The notes: generated from the letters alone by a model not told the origin. Positions 42,892 to 53,590 are shown, numbered from the stretch's first letter. The stretch: DNA of 64,000 bases from Fallopia convolvulus (GCA_964016875.1 OZ024724.1:16906501-16970500), one strand, 5' to 3'. Program-made: numbers and translations.

Positions 42892-43010
42892 GGGTGCGAT
42901 CATACCAGCACTAATGCACCGGATCCCATCAGAACTCCGAAGTTAAGCGTGCTTGGGCGGGAGTAGTACTAGGATGGGTGACCTCCTGGGAAGTCCTCGT
43001 GTTGCACCCC
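42892..43010 (+). rRNA. 5S rRNA: 5S rRNA gene, copy 130
   Basis: Only A69G, in the IE. Confidence 0.94.
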
Positions 43011-43222
43011 TCTTTTTTTCGTTTTTTTAATCGTTGGATCAAATTTTCAAGTCGTTCTTTTTTTGCTCGCGTCTATCGAATGGAATGCGTAGGCCTCGAG
43101 AAGATCTTTGTTTCGATATATTATACCGGAGAATCCGAGACCCGGGCAAAGAGTTATGGCGGTTTTAAAATCCGGGTTCGGTGAAAGGTCGATTTAAGTA
43201 AGAAATGTTGGCAAGAATGGAC

Positions 43223-43341
43223 GGGTGCGATCATACCAGCACTAATGCACCAGATCCCATCAGAACTCCGAAGTTAAGCGTGCTTGGGCGAGAGTATTAC
43301 TAGGATGGGTGACCTCCTGGGAAGTCCTCGTGTTGCACCCC
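43223..43341 (+). rRNA. 5S rRNA: 5S rRNA gene, copy 131
   Basis: G30A and G75T. Confidence 0.93.
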
Positions 43342-43553
43342 TCTTTTTTTCGTTTATTTAATCGTTGGATCGGATTTTCAAGTCGTTCTTTTTTTGCTCG
43401 CGTCTATCGAATGGAATGCGTAGGCCTCGCGAAGATCTTTGTTTCGATAAATTATACGGGTGAATCCGAGACCCGGGCAAAGAGTTATGGCGGTTTGAAA
43501 ATCCGGGTTCGGTGAAAGGTCGATGTAAGTAAGAAATGTTGGCAAGAATGGAC

Positions 43554-43672
43554 GGGTGCGATCATACCAGCACTAATGCACCGGATCCCATCAGAACTAC
43601 GAAGTTAAGCGTGCTTGGGCGAGAGTAGTACTAGGATGGGTGACCTCCTGGGAAGTCCTCGGGTTACACCCC
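43554..43672 (+). rRNA. 5S rRNA: 5S rRNA gene, copy 132
   Basis: C46A, T109G, G113A; related to copies 55 and 61. Confidence 0.9.
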
Positions 43673-43884
43673 TCTTTTTTTTCGTTTTTTAATCGTTGAA
43701 TCGGATTTTCAAGTCGTTCTTTTTTTGCTCGCGTCTATCGAATGGAATGCGTAGGCCTCGAGAAGATCTTTGTTTCGATATATTATACGGGCGAATCCGA
43801 GACCCGGGCAAAGAGTTATGGCGGTTTGAAAATCCGGGTTCGGTGCAAGGTCGATGTAAGTAAGAAATGTTGGCAAGAATGGAC

Positions 43885-44003
43885 GGTTGCGATCATACCA
43901 GCACTAATGCACCGGATAACATCAGAACTACGAAGTTAAGCGTGCTTGGGTGAGAGTAGTTCTAGGATGGGTGACCTCCTGGGAAGTCCTCGTGTTGCAC
44001 CCC
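43885..44003 (+). rRNA. 5S rRNA: 5S rRNA gene, copy 133
   Basis: G3T, C34A, C35A, C46A, C67T, A77T; GGTTGC family with two private changes. Confidence 0.87.
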
Positions 44004-44215
44004 TCTTTTTTTCGTTTTTTTAATCGTTGGATCGGATTTTCAAGTCGTTCTTTTTTTGCTCGCGTCTATCGAATGGAATGCGTAGGCCTCGAGAAGATCT
44101 TTGTTTCGATATATTATACGGGCGAATCCGATACCCGGGCAAAGAGTTATAGCGATTTGAAAATCCGGGTTCGGTGAAAGGTCGATTTAAGTAAGAAATG
44201 TTGGCAAGAATGGAC

Positions 44216-44334
44216 GGGTGCGATCATACCAGCACTAATGCACCGGATCCCATCAGAACTCCGAAGTTAAGCGTGCTTGGGCGAGAGTATTACTAGGATG
44301 GGTGACCTCCTGGGAAGTCCTCGTGTTACACCCC
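44216..44334 (+). rRNA. 5S rRNA: 5S rRNA gene, copy 134
   Basis: G75T and G113A. First gene of the left 4,296-bp block; counterpart copy 147. Confidence 0.92.
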
Positions 44335-44545
44335 TCTTTTTTTCGTTTTTTAATCGTTGGATCGGATTTTCAAGTCGTTCTTTTTTTGCTCGCGTCTATC
44401 GAATGGAAGTCGTAGGCCTCGAGAAGATCTTTGTTTCGATTTATTATACGGGCGAATCCGAGACCCGGGCAAAGAGTTATGGCGGTTTGAAAATCCGGGT
44501 TCGGTGCAAGGTCGATGTAAGTAAGAAATGTTGGCAAGAATGGAC

Positions 44546-44664
44546 GGTTGCGATCATACCAACACTAATGCACCGGATCACATCAGAACTACGAAGTTAA
44601 GCGTGCTTGGGTGAGAGTAGTAATAGGATGGGTGACCTCCTGGGAAGTCCTCGTGTTGCACCCC
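44546..44664 (+). rRNA. 5S rRNA: 5S rRNA gene, copy 135
   Basis: G3T, G17A, C35A, C46A, C67T, C78A. C78A lies in loop E/helix IV. Counterpart copy 148. Confidence 0.87.
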
Positions 44665-44876
44665 TCTTTTTTTCGTTTTTTTAATCGTTGGATCGGATTT
44701 TCAAGTCGTTCTTTTTTTGCTCGCGTCTATCGAATGGAATGCGTAGGCCTCGCGAAGATCTTTGTTTCGATAAATTATACGGGCGAATCCGAGACCCGGG
44801 CAAAGAGTTATGGCGGTTTGAAAATCCGGGTTCGGTGAAAGGTCGATGTAAGTAAGAAATGTTGGCAAGAATGGAC

Positions 44877-44995
44877 GGGTGCGATCATACCAGCACTAAT
44901 GCATCGGATCCCATCAGAACTACGAAGTTAAGCGTGCTTGGGCGAGAGTAGTACTAGGATGGGTGACCTCCTGGGAAGTCCTCGAGTTTCACCCC
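44877..44995 (+). rRNA. 5S rRNA: 5S rRNA gene, copy 136
   Basis: C28T, C46A, T109A, G113T. G113T gives C6-U113, a mismatch. Counterpart copy 149. Confidence 0.88.
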
Positions 44996-45207
44996 TCTTT
45001 TTTTTCGTTTTTTAATCGTTGGATCGGATTTTCAAGTCGTTCTTTTTTTGCTCGCGTCTATCGAATGGAATGCGTAGGCCTCGAGCAGATCTTTGTTTCG
45101 ATATATTATACGGGCGAATCCGAGACCCGGGCAAAGAGTTATGGCGGTATGAAAATCCGGGTTCGGTGCAAGGTCGATGTAAGTAAGAAATGTTGGCAAG
45201 AATGGAC

Positions 45208-45326
45208 GGTTGCGATCATACCAGCACTAATGCACCGGATCACATCAGAACTACGAAGTTAAGCGTGCTTGGGTGAGAGTAGTACTAGGATGGGTGTCCT
45301 CCTGGGAAGTCCTCGTGTTGCACCCC
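45208..45326 (+). rRNA. 5S rRNA: 5S rRNA gene, copy 137
   Basis: G3T, C35A, C46A, C67T, A90T. A90T (GGTGTCC) hits the centre of the C box. Counterpart copy 150. Confidence 0.88.
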
Positions 45327-45537
45327 TCTTTTTTCGTTTTTTTAATCGTTGGATCGGATTTTCAAGTCGTTCTTTTTTTGCTCGCGTCTATCGAATGGAA
45401 TGCGTAGGCCTCGAGCAGATCTTTGTTTCGATATATTATACGGGCGAATCCGATACCCGGGCAAAGAGTTATAGCGATTTGAAAATCCGGGTTCGGTGAA
45501 AGGTCGATTTAAGTAAGAAATGTTGACAAGAATGGAC

Positions 45538-45656
45538 GGGTGCGATCATACCAGCACTAATGCACCGGATCCCATCAGAACTCCGAAGTTAAGCGTGCTT
45601 GGGCGAGAGTAGTACTAGGATGGGTGACCTCCTGGGAAGTCCTCGTGTTACACCCC
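45538..45656 (+). rRNA. 5S rRNA: 5S rRNA gene, copy 138
   Basis: Only G113A, but the upstream GC at -12/-11 reads AC. Counterpart copy 151. Confidence 0.93.
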
Positions 45657-45867
45657 TCTTTTTTTCGTTTTTTAATCGTTGGATCGGATTTTCAAGTCGT
45701 TCTTTTTTTGCTCGCGTCTATCGAATGGAAGTCGTAGGCCTCGAGCAGATCTTTGTTTCGATATATTATACGGGCGAATCCGATACCCGGGCAAAGAGTT
45801 ATAGCGATTTGAAAATCCGGGTTCGTTGAAAGGTCGATGTAAGTAAGAAATGTTGGCAAGAATGGAC

Positions 45868-45986
45868 GGGTGCGATCATACCAGCACTAATGCACCGGAT
45901 CCCATCAGAACTCCGAAGATAAGCGTGCTTGGGCGAGAGTAGTACTAGGATGGGTGACCTCCTGGGAAGTCCTCGTATTGCACCCC
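45868..45986 (+). rRNA. 5S rRNA: 5S rRNA gene, copy 139
   Basis: T52A and G110A. Counterpart copy 152. Confidence 0.92.
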
Positions 45987-46198
45987 TCTTTTTTTCGTTT
46001 CTTTAATCGTTGGATCGGATTTTTAAGTCGTTCTTTTTTTGCTCGCGTTTATCGAATGGAATGCGTAGGCCTCGATAAGATCTTTGTTTCGATATATTAT
46101 ACGGGCGAATCCGAGACCCGGGCAAAGAGTTATGGTGGTTTGAAAATCCGGGTTCGGTGAAAGGTCGATGTAAGTAAGAAATGTTGGCAAGCATGGAC

Positions 46199-46317
46199 GG
46201 GTGCGATCATACCAGCACTAATGCACCGGATCCCATTAGAACTCCAAAGTTAAGCGTGCTTGGGCGAGAGTAGTACTAGGATGGGTGACCTCTTGGGAAG
46301 TCCTCGTGTTGCACCCC
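46199..46317 (+). rRNA. 5S rRNA: 5S rRNA gene, copy 140
   Basis: C39T, G48A, C95T. Counterpart copy 153. Confidence 0.92.
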
Positions 46318-46527
46318 TCTTTTTTTTCGTTTTTTTAATCGTTGGACCGGATTTTCAAGTCGTTCTTTTATTGCTCGCGTCTATCGAATGGAATGCGAGG
46401 GCCTCGAGAAGATCTTTGTTTCGATATATTATACGGGCGAATCCGAGACCCGGGCAAAGAGTTATGGCGGTTTGAAAATCCGAGTTCGGTGAAAGGTCGA
46501 TGTAAAGAAATGTTGTCAAGAATGGAC

Positions 46528-46646
46528 GGGTGCGATCATACCAGCACTAATGCACCGGATCCCATCAGAACTCCGAAGTTAAGCGTGCTTGGGCGAGAGT
46601 AGTAATAGGATGGGTGACCTCCTGCGAAGTCCTCGTGTTGCACCCC
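46528..46646 (+). rRNA. 5S rRNA: 5S rRNA gene, copy 141
   Basis: C78A and G98C, both partners of the closing pair of helix IV, giving A-C. Upstream, three bases are lost from the -28 element (GTAAAGAAATG) and -12 is T; downstream the T run is interrupted. Promoter, gene and terminator are thus all altered. Counterpart copy 154. Confidence 0.87.
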
Positions 46647-46648
46647 TC

Positions 46649-46655
46649 TTGTTTT
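46649..46655 (+). terminator. Interrupted terminator behind copy 141
   Basis: The usual T7 reads TTGTTTT, leaving only four consecutive T. A full T7 follows two bases later (46658-46664) and could take over, which would lengthen the primary transcript by about 9 nt. Confidence 0.7.
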
Positions 46656-46856
46656 CGTTTTTTTAATCGTTGGAGAATTTTCAATTCGTTCTTTTTTTGC
46701 TCGCGTCTATCGAATGGAATGCGTAGGCCTCGAGAAGATCTTTGTTTCGATATCTTATACGGGAGAATCCGAGACCCGGGCAAAGAGTTATGGCGGTTTT
46801 AAAATCCGGGTTCTGTGAAAGGTCGATGTAAGTAAGAAATGTTAGCAAGAATGGAC

Positions 46857-46975
46857 GGGTGCGATCATACCAGCACTAATGCACCGGATCCCATCAGAAC
46901 TCCGAAGTTAAGCGTGCTTGCGCGAGAGTATTACTAGGATGGGTGAGCTCCTGGGAAGTCCTCGTGTTGCACCCC
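46857..46975 (+). rRNA. 5S rRNA: 5S rRNA gene, copy 142
   Basis: G65C, G75T, C91G. C91G gives G86-G91 in helix IV. Counterpart copy 155. Confidence 0.89.
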
Positions 46976-47187
46976 TCTTTTTTTCGTTTCTTTAATCGTT
47001 GGATCGGATTTTCAAGTCGTTCTTTTTTTGCTCGCGTCTATTGAATGGAATGCATAGGCCTCGCGAAGAACTTTGTTTCGATAAATTATACGGGCGAATC
47101 CGAGACCCGGGCAAAGAGTTATGGCGGTTTGAAAATCCGGGTTCGGTGAAAGGTCGATGTAAGTAAGAAATGTTGGCAAGAATGGAC

Positions 47188-47306
47188 GGGTGGGATCATA
47201 CCAGCACTAATGCACCGGATCCCATAAGAACTCCGAAGTTAAGCGTGCTTGGGCGAGAGTAGTACTAGGATGGGTGACCTCCTGGGAAGTCCTCGTGTTG
47301 CACCCC
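47188..47306 (+). rRNA. 5S rRNA: 5S rRNA gene, copy 143
   Basis: C6G and C39A. C6G opposes G113 in helix I. Counterpart copy 156. Confidence 0.91.
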
Positions 47307-47519
47307 TCTTTTTTTTCGTTTTTTTAATCGTTGGATCGGATTTTTAAGTCGTTCTTTTTTTGCTCGCGTCTATCGAATGGAATGCGAGGGCCTCGAGAAG
47401 ATCTTTGTTTCGATATATTATACGGGCGAATCCGAGACCCGGGCAAAGAGTTATGGCTGTTTGAAAATCCGGGTTCGGTGAAAGGTCGATGTAAGTAAGA
47501 AATGTTGGCAAGAATGGAC

Positions 47520-47638
47520 GGGTGCGATCATACCAGCACTAATGCACCGGATCCCATAAGAACTCCGAAGTTAAGCGTGCTTGGGCGAGAGTAGTACTAG
47601 GATGGGTGACCTCCTGGGAAGTCCTCGTGTTGCATCCC
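47520..47638 (+). rRNA. 5S rRNA: 5S rRNA gene, copy 144
   Basis: C39A and C116T (G3-U116 wobble). Counterpart copy 157. Confidence 0.92.
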
Positions 47639-47850
47639 TCTTTTTTTCGTTTTTTTAATCGTTGGATCGGATTTTCAAGTCGTTCTTTTTTTGCTCGCGT
47701 CTATCGAACGGAATGTGTAGGCCTCGAGAAGATCTTTGTTTCGATATATTATACGGGCGAATCCGAGACCCGGGCAAAGAGTTATGGCGGTTTGAAAATC
47801 CGGGTTCGGTGCAAGGTCGATGTAAGTAAGAAATGTTGGCAAGAATGGAC

Positions 47851-47969
47851 GGTTGCGATCATACCAGCACTAATGCACCGGATCACATCAGAACTACGAA
47901 GTTAAGCGTGCTTGGGTGAGAGTAGTACTAGGATGGGTGACCTCCTGGGAAGTCCTCGTGTTGCACCCC
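47851..47969 (+). rRNA. 5S rRNA: 5S rRNA gene, copy 145
   Basis: G3T, C35A, C46A, C67T. Counterpart copy 158. Confidence 0.9.
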
Positions 47970-48181
47970 TCTTTTTTTCGTTTTTTTAATCGTTGGATCG
48001 GATTTTCAAGTCGTTCTTTTTTTGCTCGCGTCTATCGAATGGAATGCGTAGGCCTCGAGAAGATCTTTGTTTCGATATATTATACGGGCGAATCCGATAC
48101 CCGGGCAAAGAGTTATAGCGATTTGAAAATCCGGGTTCGGTGAAAGGTCGATTTAAGTAAGAAATGTTGGCAAGAATGGAC

Positions 48182-48300
48182 GGGTGCGATCATACCAGCA
48201 CTAATGCACCGGATCCCATCAGAACTCCGAAGTTAAGCGTGCTTGGGCGAGAGTAGTACTAGGAGGGGTGACCTCCTGGGAAGTCCTCGTGTTACACCCC
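48182..48300 (+). rRNA. 5S rRNA: 5S rRNA gene, copy 146
   Basis: T84G in the C box (AGGAGGGGTG) and G113A. Counterpart copy 159; the block junction lies in the spacer behind this gene. Confidence 0.91.
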
Positions 48301-48511
48301 TCTTTTTTTCGTTTTTTAATCGTTGGATCGGATTTTCAAGTCGTTCTTTTTTTGCTCGCGTCTATCGAATGGAAGTCGTAGGCCTCGAGAAGATCTATGT
48401 TTCGATTTATTATACGGGCGAATCCGATACCCGGGCAAAGAGTTATAGCGATTTGAAAATCCGGGTTCGGTGAAAGGTCGATTTAAGTAAGAAATGTTGG
48501 CAAGAATGGAC

Positions 48512-48630
48512 GGGTGCGATCATACCAGCACTAATGCACCGGATCCCATCAGAACTCCGAAGTTAAGCGTGCTTGGGCGAGAGTATTACTAGGATGGGTG
48601 ACCTCCTGGGAAGTCCTCGTGTTACACCCC
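48512..48630 (+). rRNA. 5S rRNA: 5S rRNA gene, copy 147
   Basis: G75T and G113A; first gene of the right 4,296-bp block. Confidence 0.92.
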
Positions 48631-48841
48631 TCTTTTTTTCGTTTTTTAATCGTTGGATCGGATTTTCAAGTCGTTCTTTTTTTGCTCGCGTCTATCGAAT
48701 GGAAGTCGTAGGCCTCGAGAAGATCTTTGTTTCGATTTATTATACGGGCGAATCCGAGACCCGGGCAAAGAGTTATGGCGGTTTGAAAATCCGGGTTCGG
48801 TGCAAGGTCGATGTAAGTAAGAAATGTTGGCAAGAATGGAC

Positions 48842-48960
48842 GGTTGCGATCATACCAACACTAATGCACCGGATCACATCAGAACTACGAAGTTAAGCGT
48901 GCTTGGGTGAGAGTAGTAATAGGATGGGTGACCTCCTGGGAAGTCCTCGTGTTGCACCCC
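48842..48960 (+). rRNA. 5S rRNA: 5S rRNA gene, copy 148
   Basis: G3T, G17A, C35A, C46A, C67T, C78A. Confidence 0.87.
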
Positions 48961-49172
48961 TCTTTTTTTCGTTTTTTTAATCGTTGGATCGGATTTTCAA
49001 GTCGTTCTTTTTTTGCTCGCGTCTATCGAATGGAATGCGTAGGCCTCGCGAAGATCTTTGTTTCGATAAATTATACGGGCGAATCCGAGACCCGGGCAAA
49101 GAGTTATGGCGGTTTGAAAATCCGGGTTCGGTGAAAGGTCGATGTAAGTAAGAAATGTTGGCAAGAATGGAC

Positions 49173-49291
49173 GGGTGCGATCATACCAGCACTAATGCAT
49201 CGGATCCCATCAGAACTACGAAGTTAAGCGTGCTTGGGCGAGAGTAGTACTAGGATGGGTGACCTCCTGGGAAGTCCTCGAGTTTCACCCC
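49173..49291 (+). rRNA. 5S rRNA: 5S rRNA gene, copy 149
   Basis: C28T, C46A, T109A, G113T. Confidence 0.88.
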
Positions 49292-49503
49292 TCTTTTTTT
49301 TCGTTTTTTAATCGTTGGATCGGATTTTCAAGTCGTTCTTTTTTTGCTCGCGTCTATCGAATGGAATGCGTAGGCCTCGAGCAGATCTTTGTTTCGATAT
49401 ATTATACGGGCGAATCCGAGACCCGGGCAAAGAGTTATGGCGGTATGAAAATCCGGGTTCGGTGCAAGGTCGATGTAAGTAAGAAATGTTGGCAAGAATG
49501 GAC

Positions 49504-49622
49504 GGTTGCGATCATACCAGCACTAATGCACCGGATCACATCAGAACTACGAAGTTAAGCGTGCTTGGGTGAGAGTAGTACTAGGATGGGTGTCCTCCTG
49601 GGAAGTCCTCGTGTTGCACCCC
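49504..49622 (+). rRNA. 5S rRNA: 5S rRNA gene, copy 150
   Basis: G3T, C35A, C46A, C67T, A90T. Confidence 0.88.
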
Positions 49623-49833
49623 TCTTTTTTCGTTTTTTTAATCGTTGGATCGGATTTTCAAGTCGTTCTTTTTTTGCTCGCGTCTATCGAATGGAATGCG
49701 TAGGCCTCGAGCAGATCTTTGTTTCGATATATTATACGGGCGAATCCGATACCCGGGCAAAGAGTTATAGCGATTTGAAAATCCGGGTTCGGTGAAAGGT
49801 CGATTTAAGTAAGAAATGTTGACAAGAATGGAC

Positions 49834-49952
49834 GGGTGCGATCATACCAGCACTAATGCACCGGATCCCATCAGAACTCCGAAGTTAAGCGTGCTTGGGC
49901 GAGAGTAGTACTAGGATGGGTGACCTCCTGGGAAGTCCTCGTGTTACACCCC
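49834..49952 (+). rRNA. 5S rRNA: 5S rRNA gene, copy 151
   Basis: Only G113A, with A at -12. Confidence 0.93.
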
Positions 49953-50163
49953 TCTTTTTTTCGTTTTTTAATCGTTGGATCGGATTTTCAAGTCGTTCTT
50001 TTTTTGCTCGCGTCTATCGAATGGAAGTCGTAGGCCTCGAGCAGATCTTTGTTTCGATATATTATACGGGCGAATCCGATACCCGGGCAAAGAGTTATAG
50101 CGATTTGAAAATCCGGGTTCGTTGAAAGGTCGATGTAAGTAAGAAATGTTGGCAAGAATGGAC

Positions 50164-50282
50164 GGGTGCGATCATACCAGCACTAATGCACCGGATCCCA
50201 TCAGAACTCCGAAGATAAGCGTGCTTGGGCGAGAGTAGTACTAGGATGGGTGACCTCCTGGGAAGTCCTCGTATTGCACCCC
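50164..50282 (+). rRNA. 5S rRNA: 5S rRNA gene, copy 152
   Basis: T52A and G110A. Confidence 0.92.
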
Positions 50283-50494
50283 TCTTTTTTTCGTTTCTTT
50301 AATCGTTGGATCGGATTTTTAAGTCGTTCTTTTTTTGCTCGCGTTTATCGAATGGAATGCGTAGGCCTCGATAAGATCTTTGTTTCGATATATTATACGG
50401 GCGAATCCGAGACCCGGGCAAAGAGTTATGGTGGTTTGAAAATCCGGGTTCGGTGAAAGGTCGATGTAAGTAAGAAATGTTGGCAAGCATGGAC

Positions 50495-50613
50495 GGGTGC
50501 GATCATACCAGCACTAATGCACCGGATCCCATTAGAACTCCAAAGTTAAGCGTGCTTGGGCGAGAGTAGTACTAGGATGGGTGACCTCTTGGGAAGTCCT
50601 CGTGTTGCACCCC
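50495..50613 (+). rRNA. 5S rRNA: 5S rRNA gene, copy 153
   Basis: C39T, G48A, C95T. Confidence 0.92.
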
Positions 50614-50823
50614 TCTTTTTTTTCGTTTTTTTAATCGTTGGACCGGATTTTCAAGTCGTTCTTTTATTGCTCGCGTCTATCGAATGGAATGCGAGGGCCT
50701 CGAGAAGATCTTTGTTTCGATATATTATACGGGCGAATCCGAGACCCGGGCAAAGAGTTATGGCGGTTTGAAAATCCGAGTTCGGTGAAAGGTCGATGTA
50801 AAGAAATGTTGTCAAGAATGGAC

Positions 50824-50942
50824 GGGTGCGATCATACCAGCACTAATGCACCGGATCCCATCAGAACTCCGAAGTTAAGCGTGCTTGGGCGAGAGTAGTA
50901 ATAGGATGGGTGACCTCCTGCGAAGTCCTCGTGTTGCACCCC
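50824..50942 (+). rRNA. 5S rRNA: 5S rRNA gene, copy 154
   Basis: C78A and G98C, with the same 3-bp upstream loss, T at -12 and interrupted terminator as copy 141. The spacer behind it holds the single difference found between the two blocks (G at 50981). Confidence 0.87.
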
Positions 50943-50944
50943 TC

Positions 50945-50951
50945 TTGTTTT
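50945..50951 (+). terminator. Interrupted terminator behind copy 154
   Basis: TTGTTTT in place of T7, the duplicate of the one behind copy 141 in the second 4,296-bp block. Confidence 0.7.
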
Positions 50952-51152
50952 CGTTTTTTTAATCGTTGGAGAATTTTCAAGTCGTTCTTTTTTTGCTCGC
51001 GTCTATCGAATGGAATGCGTAGGCCTCGAGAAGATCTTTGTTTCGATATCTTATACGGGAGAATCCGAGACCCGGGCAAAGAGTTATGGCGGTTTTAAAA
51101 TCCGGGTTCTGTGAAAGGTCGATGTAAGTAAGAAATGTTAGCAAGAATGGAC

Positions 51153-51271
51153 GGGTGCGATCATACCAGCACTAATGCACCGGATCCCATCAGAACTCCG
51201 AAGTTAAGCGTGCTTGCGCGAGAGTATTACTAGGATGGGTGAGCTCCTGGGAAGTCCTCGTGTTGCACCCC
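51153..51271 (+). rRNA. 5S rRNA: 5S rRNA gene, copy 155
   Basis: G65C, G75T, C91G. Confidence 0.89.
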
Positions 51272-51483
51272 TCTTTTTTTCGTTTCTTTAATCGTTGGAT
51301 CGGATTTTCAAGTCGTTCTTTTTTTGCTCGCGTCTATTGAATGGAATGCATAGGCCTCGCGAAGAACTTTGTTTCGATAAATTATACGGGCGAATCCGAG
51401 ACCCGGGCAAAGAGTTATGGCGGTTTGAAAATCCGGGTTCGGTGAAAGGTCGATGTAAGTAAGAAATGTTGGCAAGAATGGAC

Positions 51484-51602
51484 GGGTGGGATCATACCAG
51501 CACTAATGCACCGGATCCCATAAGAACTCCGAAGTTAAGCGTGCTTGGGCGAGAGTAGTACTAGGATGGGTGACCTCCTGGGAAGTCCTCGTGTTGCACC
51601 CC
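51484..51602 (+). rRNA. 5S rRNA: 5S rRNA gene, copy 156
   Basis: C6G and C39A. Confidence 0.91.
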
Positions 51603-51815
51603 TCTTTTTTTTCGTTTTTTTAATCGTTGGATCGGATTTTTAAGTCGTTCTTTTTTTGCTCGCGTCTATCGAATGGAATGCGAGGGCCTCGAGAAGATCT
51701 TTGTTTCGATATATTATACGGGCGAATCCGAGACCCGGGCAAAGAGTTATGGCTGTTTGAAAATCCGGGTTCGGTGAAAGGTCGATGTAAGTAAGAAATG
51801 TTGGCAAGAATGGAC

Positions 51816-51934
51816 GGGTGCGATCATACCAGCACTAATGCACCGGATCCCATAAGAACTCCGAAGTTAAGCGTGCTTGGGCGAGAGTAGTACTAGGATG
51901 GGTGACCTCCTGGGAAGTCCTCGTGTTGCATCCC
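51816..51934 (+). rRNA. 5S rRNA: 5S rRNA gene, copy 157
   Basis: C39A and C116T. Confidence 0.92.
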
Positions 51935-52146
51935 TCTTTTTTTCGTTTTTTTAATCGTTGGATCGGATTTTCAAGTCGTTCTTTTTTTGCTCGCGTCTAT
52001 CGAACGGAATGTGTAGGCCTCGAGAAGATCTTTGTTTCGATATATTATACGGGCGAATCCGAGACCCGGGCAAAGAGTTATGGCGGTTTGAAAATCCGGG
52101 TTCGGTGCAAGGTCGATGTAAGTAAGAAATGTTGGCAAGAATGGAC

Positions 52147-52265
52147 GGTTGCGATCATACCAGCACTAATGCACCGGATCACATCAGAACTACGAAGTTA
52201 AGCGTGCTTGGGTGAGAGTAGTACTAGGATGGGTGACCTCCTGGGAAGTCCTCGTGTTGCACCCC
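52147..52265 (+). rRNA. 5S rRNA: 5S rRNA gene, copy 158
   Basis: G3T, C35A, C46A, C67T. Confidence 0.9.
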
Positions 52266-52477
52266 TCTTTTTTTCGTTTTTTTAATCGTTGGATCGGATT
52301 TTCAAGTCGTTCTTTTTTTGCTCGCGTCTATCGAATGGAATGCGTAGGCCTCGAGAAGATCTTTGTTTCGATATATTATACGGGCGAATCCGATACCCGG
52401 GCAAAGAGTTATAGCGATTTGAAAATCCGGGTTCGGTGAAAGGTCGATTTAAGTAAGAAATGTTGGCAAGAATGGAC

Positions 52478-52596
52478 GGGTGCGATCATACCAGCACTAA
52501 TGCACCGGATCCCATCAGAACTCCGAAGTTAAGCGTGCTTGGGCGAGAGTAGTACTAGGAGGGGTGACCTCCTGGGAAGTCCTCGTGTTACACCCC
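52478..52596 (+). rRNA. 5S rRNA: 5S rRNA gene, copy 159
   Basis: T84G and G113A; last gene of the right block. Confidence 0.91.
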
Positions 52597-52807
52597 TCTT
52601 TTTTTCGTTTTTTAATCGTTGGATCGGATTTTCAAGTCGTTCTTTTTTTGCTCGCGTCTATCGAATGGAAGTCGTAGGCCTCGAGAAGATCTATGTTTCG
52701 ATTTATTATACGGGCGAATCCGAGACCCGGGCAAAGAGTTATGGCGGTTTGAAAATCCGGGTTCGGTGCAAGGTCGATGTAAGTAAGAAATGTTGGCAAG
52801 AATGGAC

Positions 52808-52926
52808 GGTTGCGATCATACCAGCACTAATGCACCGGATCCCATAAGAACTACGAAGTTAAGCGTGCTTGGGTGAGAGTAGTAATAGGATGGGTGACCT
52901 CCTGGGAAGTCCTCGTGTCGCACCCC
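52808..52926 (+). rRNA. 5S rRNA: 5S rRNA gene, copy 160 (divergent)
   Basis: G3T, C39A, C46A, C67T, C78A, T112C. T112C turns the G7-U112 wobble into G-C. The terminator is interrupted. Confidence 0.86.
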
Positions 52927-52928
52927 TC

Positions 52929-52935
52929 TTGTTTT
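52929..52935 (+). terminator. Interrupted terminator behind copy 160
   Basis: TTGTTTT in place of T7, behind a strongly diverged gene (six changes). Confidence 0.7.
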
Positions 52936-53138
52936 CGTTTTTTTAATCGTTGGATCGGATTTTCAAGTCGTTCTTTTTTTGCTCGCGTCTATCGAATGGA
53001 ATGCGTAGGCCTCGAGAAGATCTTTGTTTCGATATATTATACGGGCGAATCCGATACCCGGGCAAAGAGTTATAGCGATTTGAAAATCCGGGTTCGGTGA
53101 AAGGTCGATGTAAGTAAGAAATGTTGGCAAGAATGGAC

Positions 53139-53257
53139 GGGTGCGATCATACCAGCACTAATGTACCGGATCCCATCAGAACTCCGAAGATAAGCGTGCT
53201 TGGGCGAGAGTAGTACTAGGATGGGTGACCTCCTGGGAAGTCCTCGTGTTACACCCC
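53139..53257 (+). rRNA. 5S rRNA: 5S rRNA gene, copy 161
   Basis: C26T, T52A, G113A; diverged relative of copies 139 and 152. Confidence 0.9.
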
Positions 53258-53469
53258 TCTTTTTTTCGTTTCTTTAATCGTTGGATCGGATTTTCAAGTC
53301 GTTCTTTTTTTGCTCGCGTCTATCGAATGGAATGCGTAGGCCTCGATAAGATCTTTGTTTCGATATATTATACGGGCGAATCCGAGACCCGGGCAAAGAG
53401 TTATGGTGGTTTGAAAATCCGGGTTCGCTGAAAGGTCGATGTAAGTAAGAAATGTTGGCAAGCATGGAC

Positions 53470-53588
53470 GGGTGCGATCATACCAGCACTAATGCACCGG
53501 ATCCCATTAGAACTCCAAAGTTAAGCGTGCTTGGGCGAGAGTAGTACTAGGATGGGTGACCTCTTGGGAAGTCCTCGTGTTGCACCCC
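53470..53588 (+). rRNA. 5S rRNA: 5S rRNA gene, copy 162
   Basis: C39T, G48A, C95T; relative of copies 140 and 153, with an interrupted terminator. Confidence 0.91.
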
Positions 53589-53590
53589 TC

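Larger units (their letters stand above)
44121..48416 (+). repeat. Recent 4,296-bp block, left copy (13 units)
   Basis: Copies 134-146 are repeated in the same order, with the same private changes, as copies 147-159. The only difference I found is T at 46685 against G at 50981. The left limit is in the spacer, where CGATATATT (left) differs from CGATTTATT (right). Confidence 0.92.
48417..52722 (+). repeat. Recent 4,296-bp block, right copy (13 units)
   Basis: Directly adjacent to the left copy. The match ends in the spacer behind copy 159, where GAATCCGAG replaces GAATCCGAT. The junction therefore lies within the short shared stretch TATTATACGGGCGAATCCGA, as expected of one unequal crossover between aligned spacers. 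Copies 161-163 resemble 152-154, so a partial, older third copy follows. Confidence 0.92.

Noticed and set aside
44121..52722. The 4,296-bp pair as an assembly artefact
   Set aside because: Not excluded, but both copies differ at 46685/50981 and the outer flanks differ, so I treat the duplication as real until long reads say otherwise.
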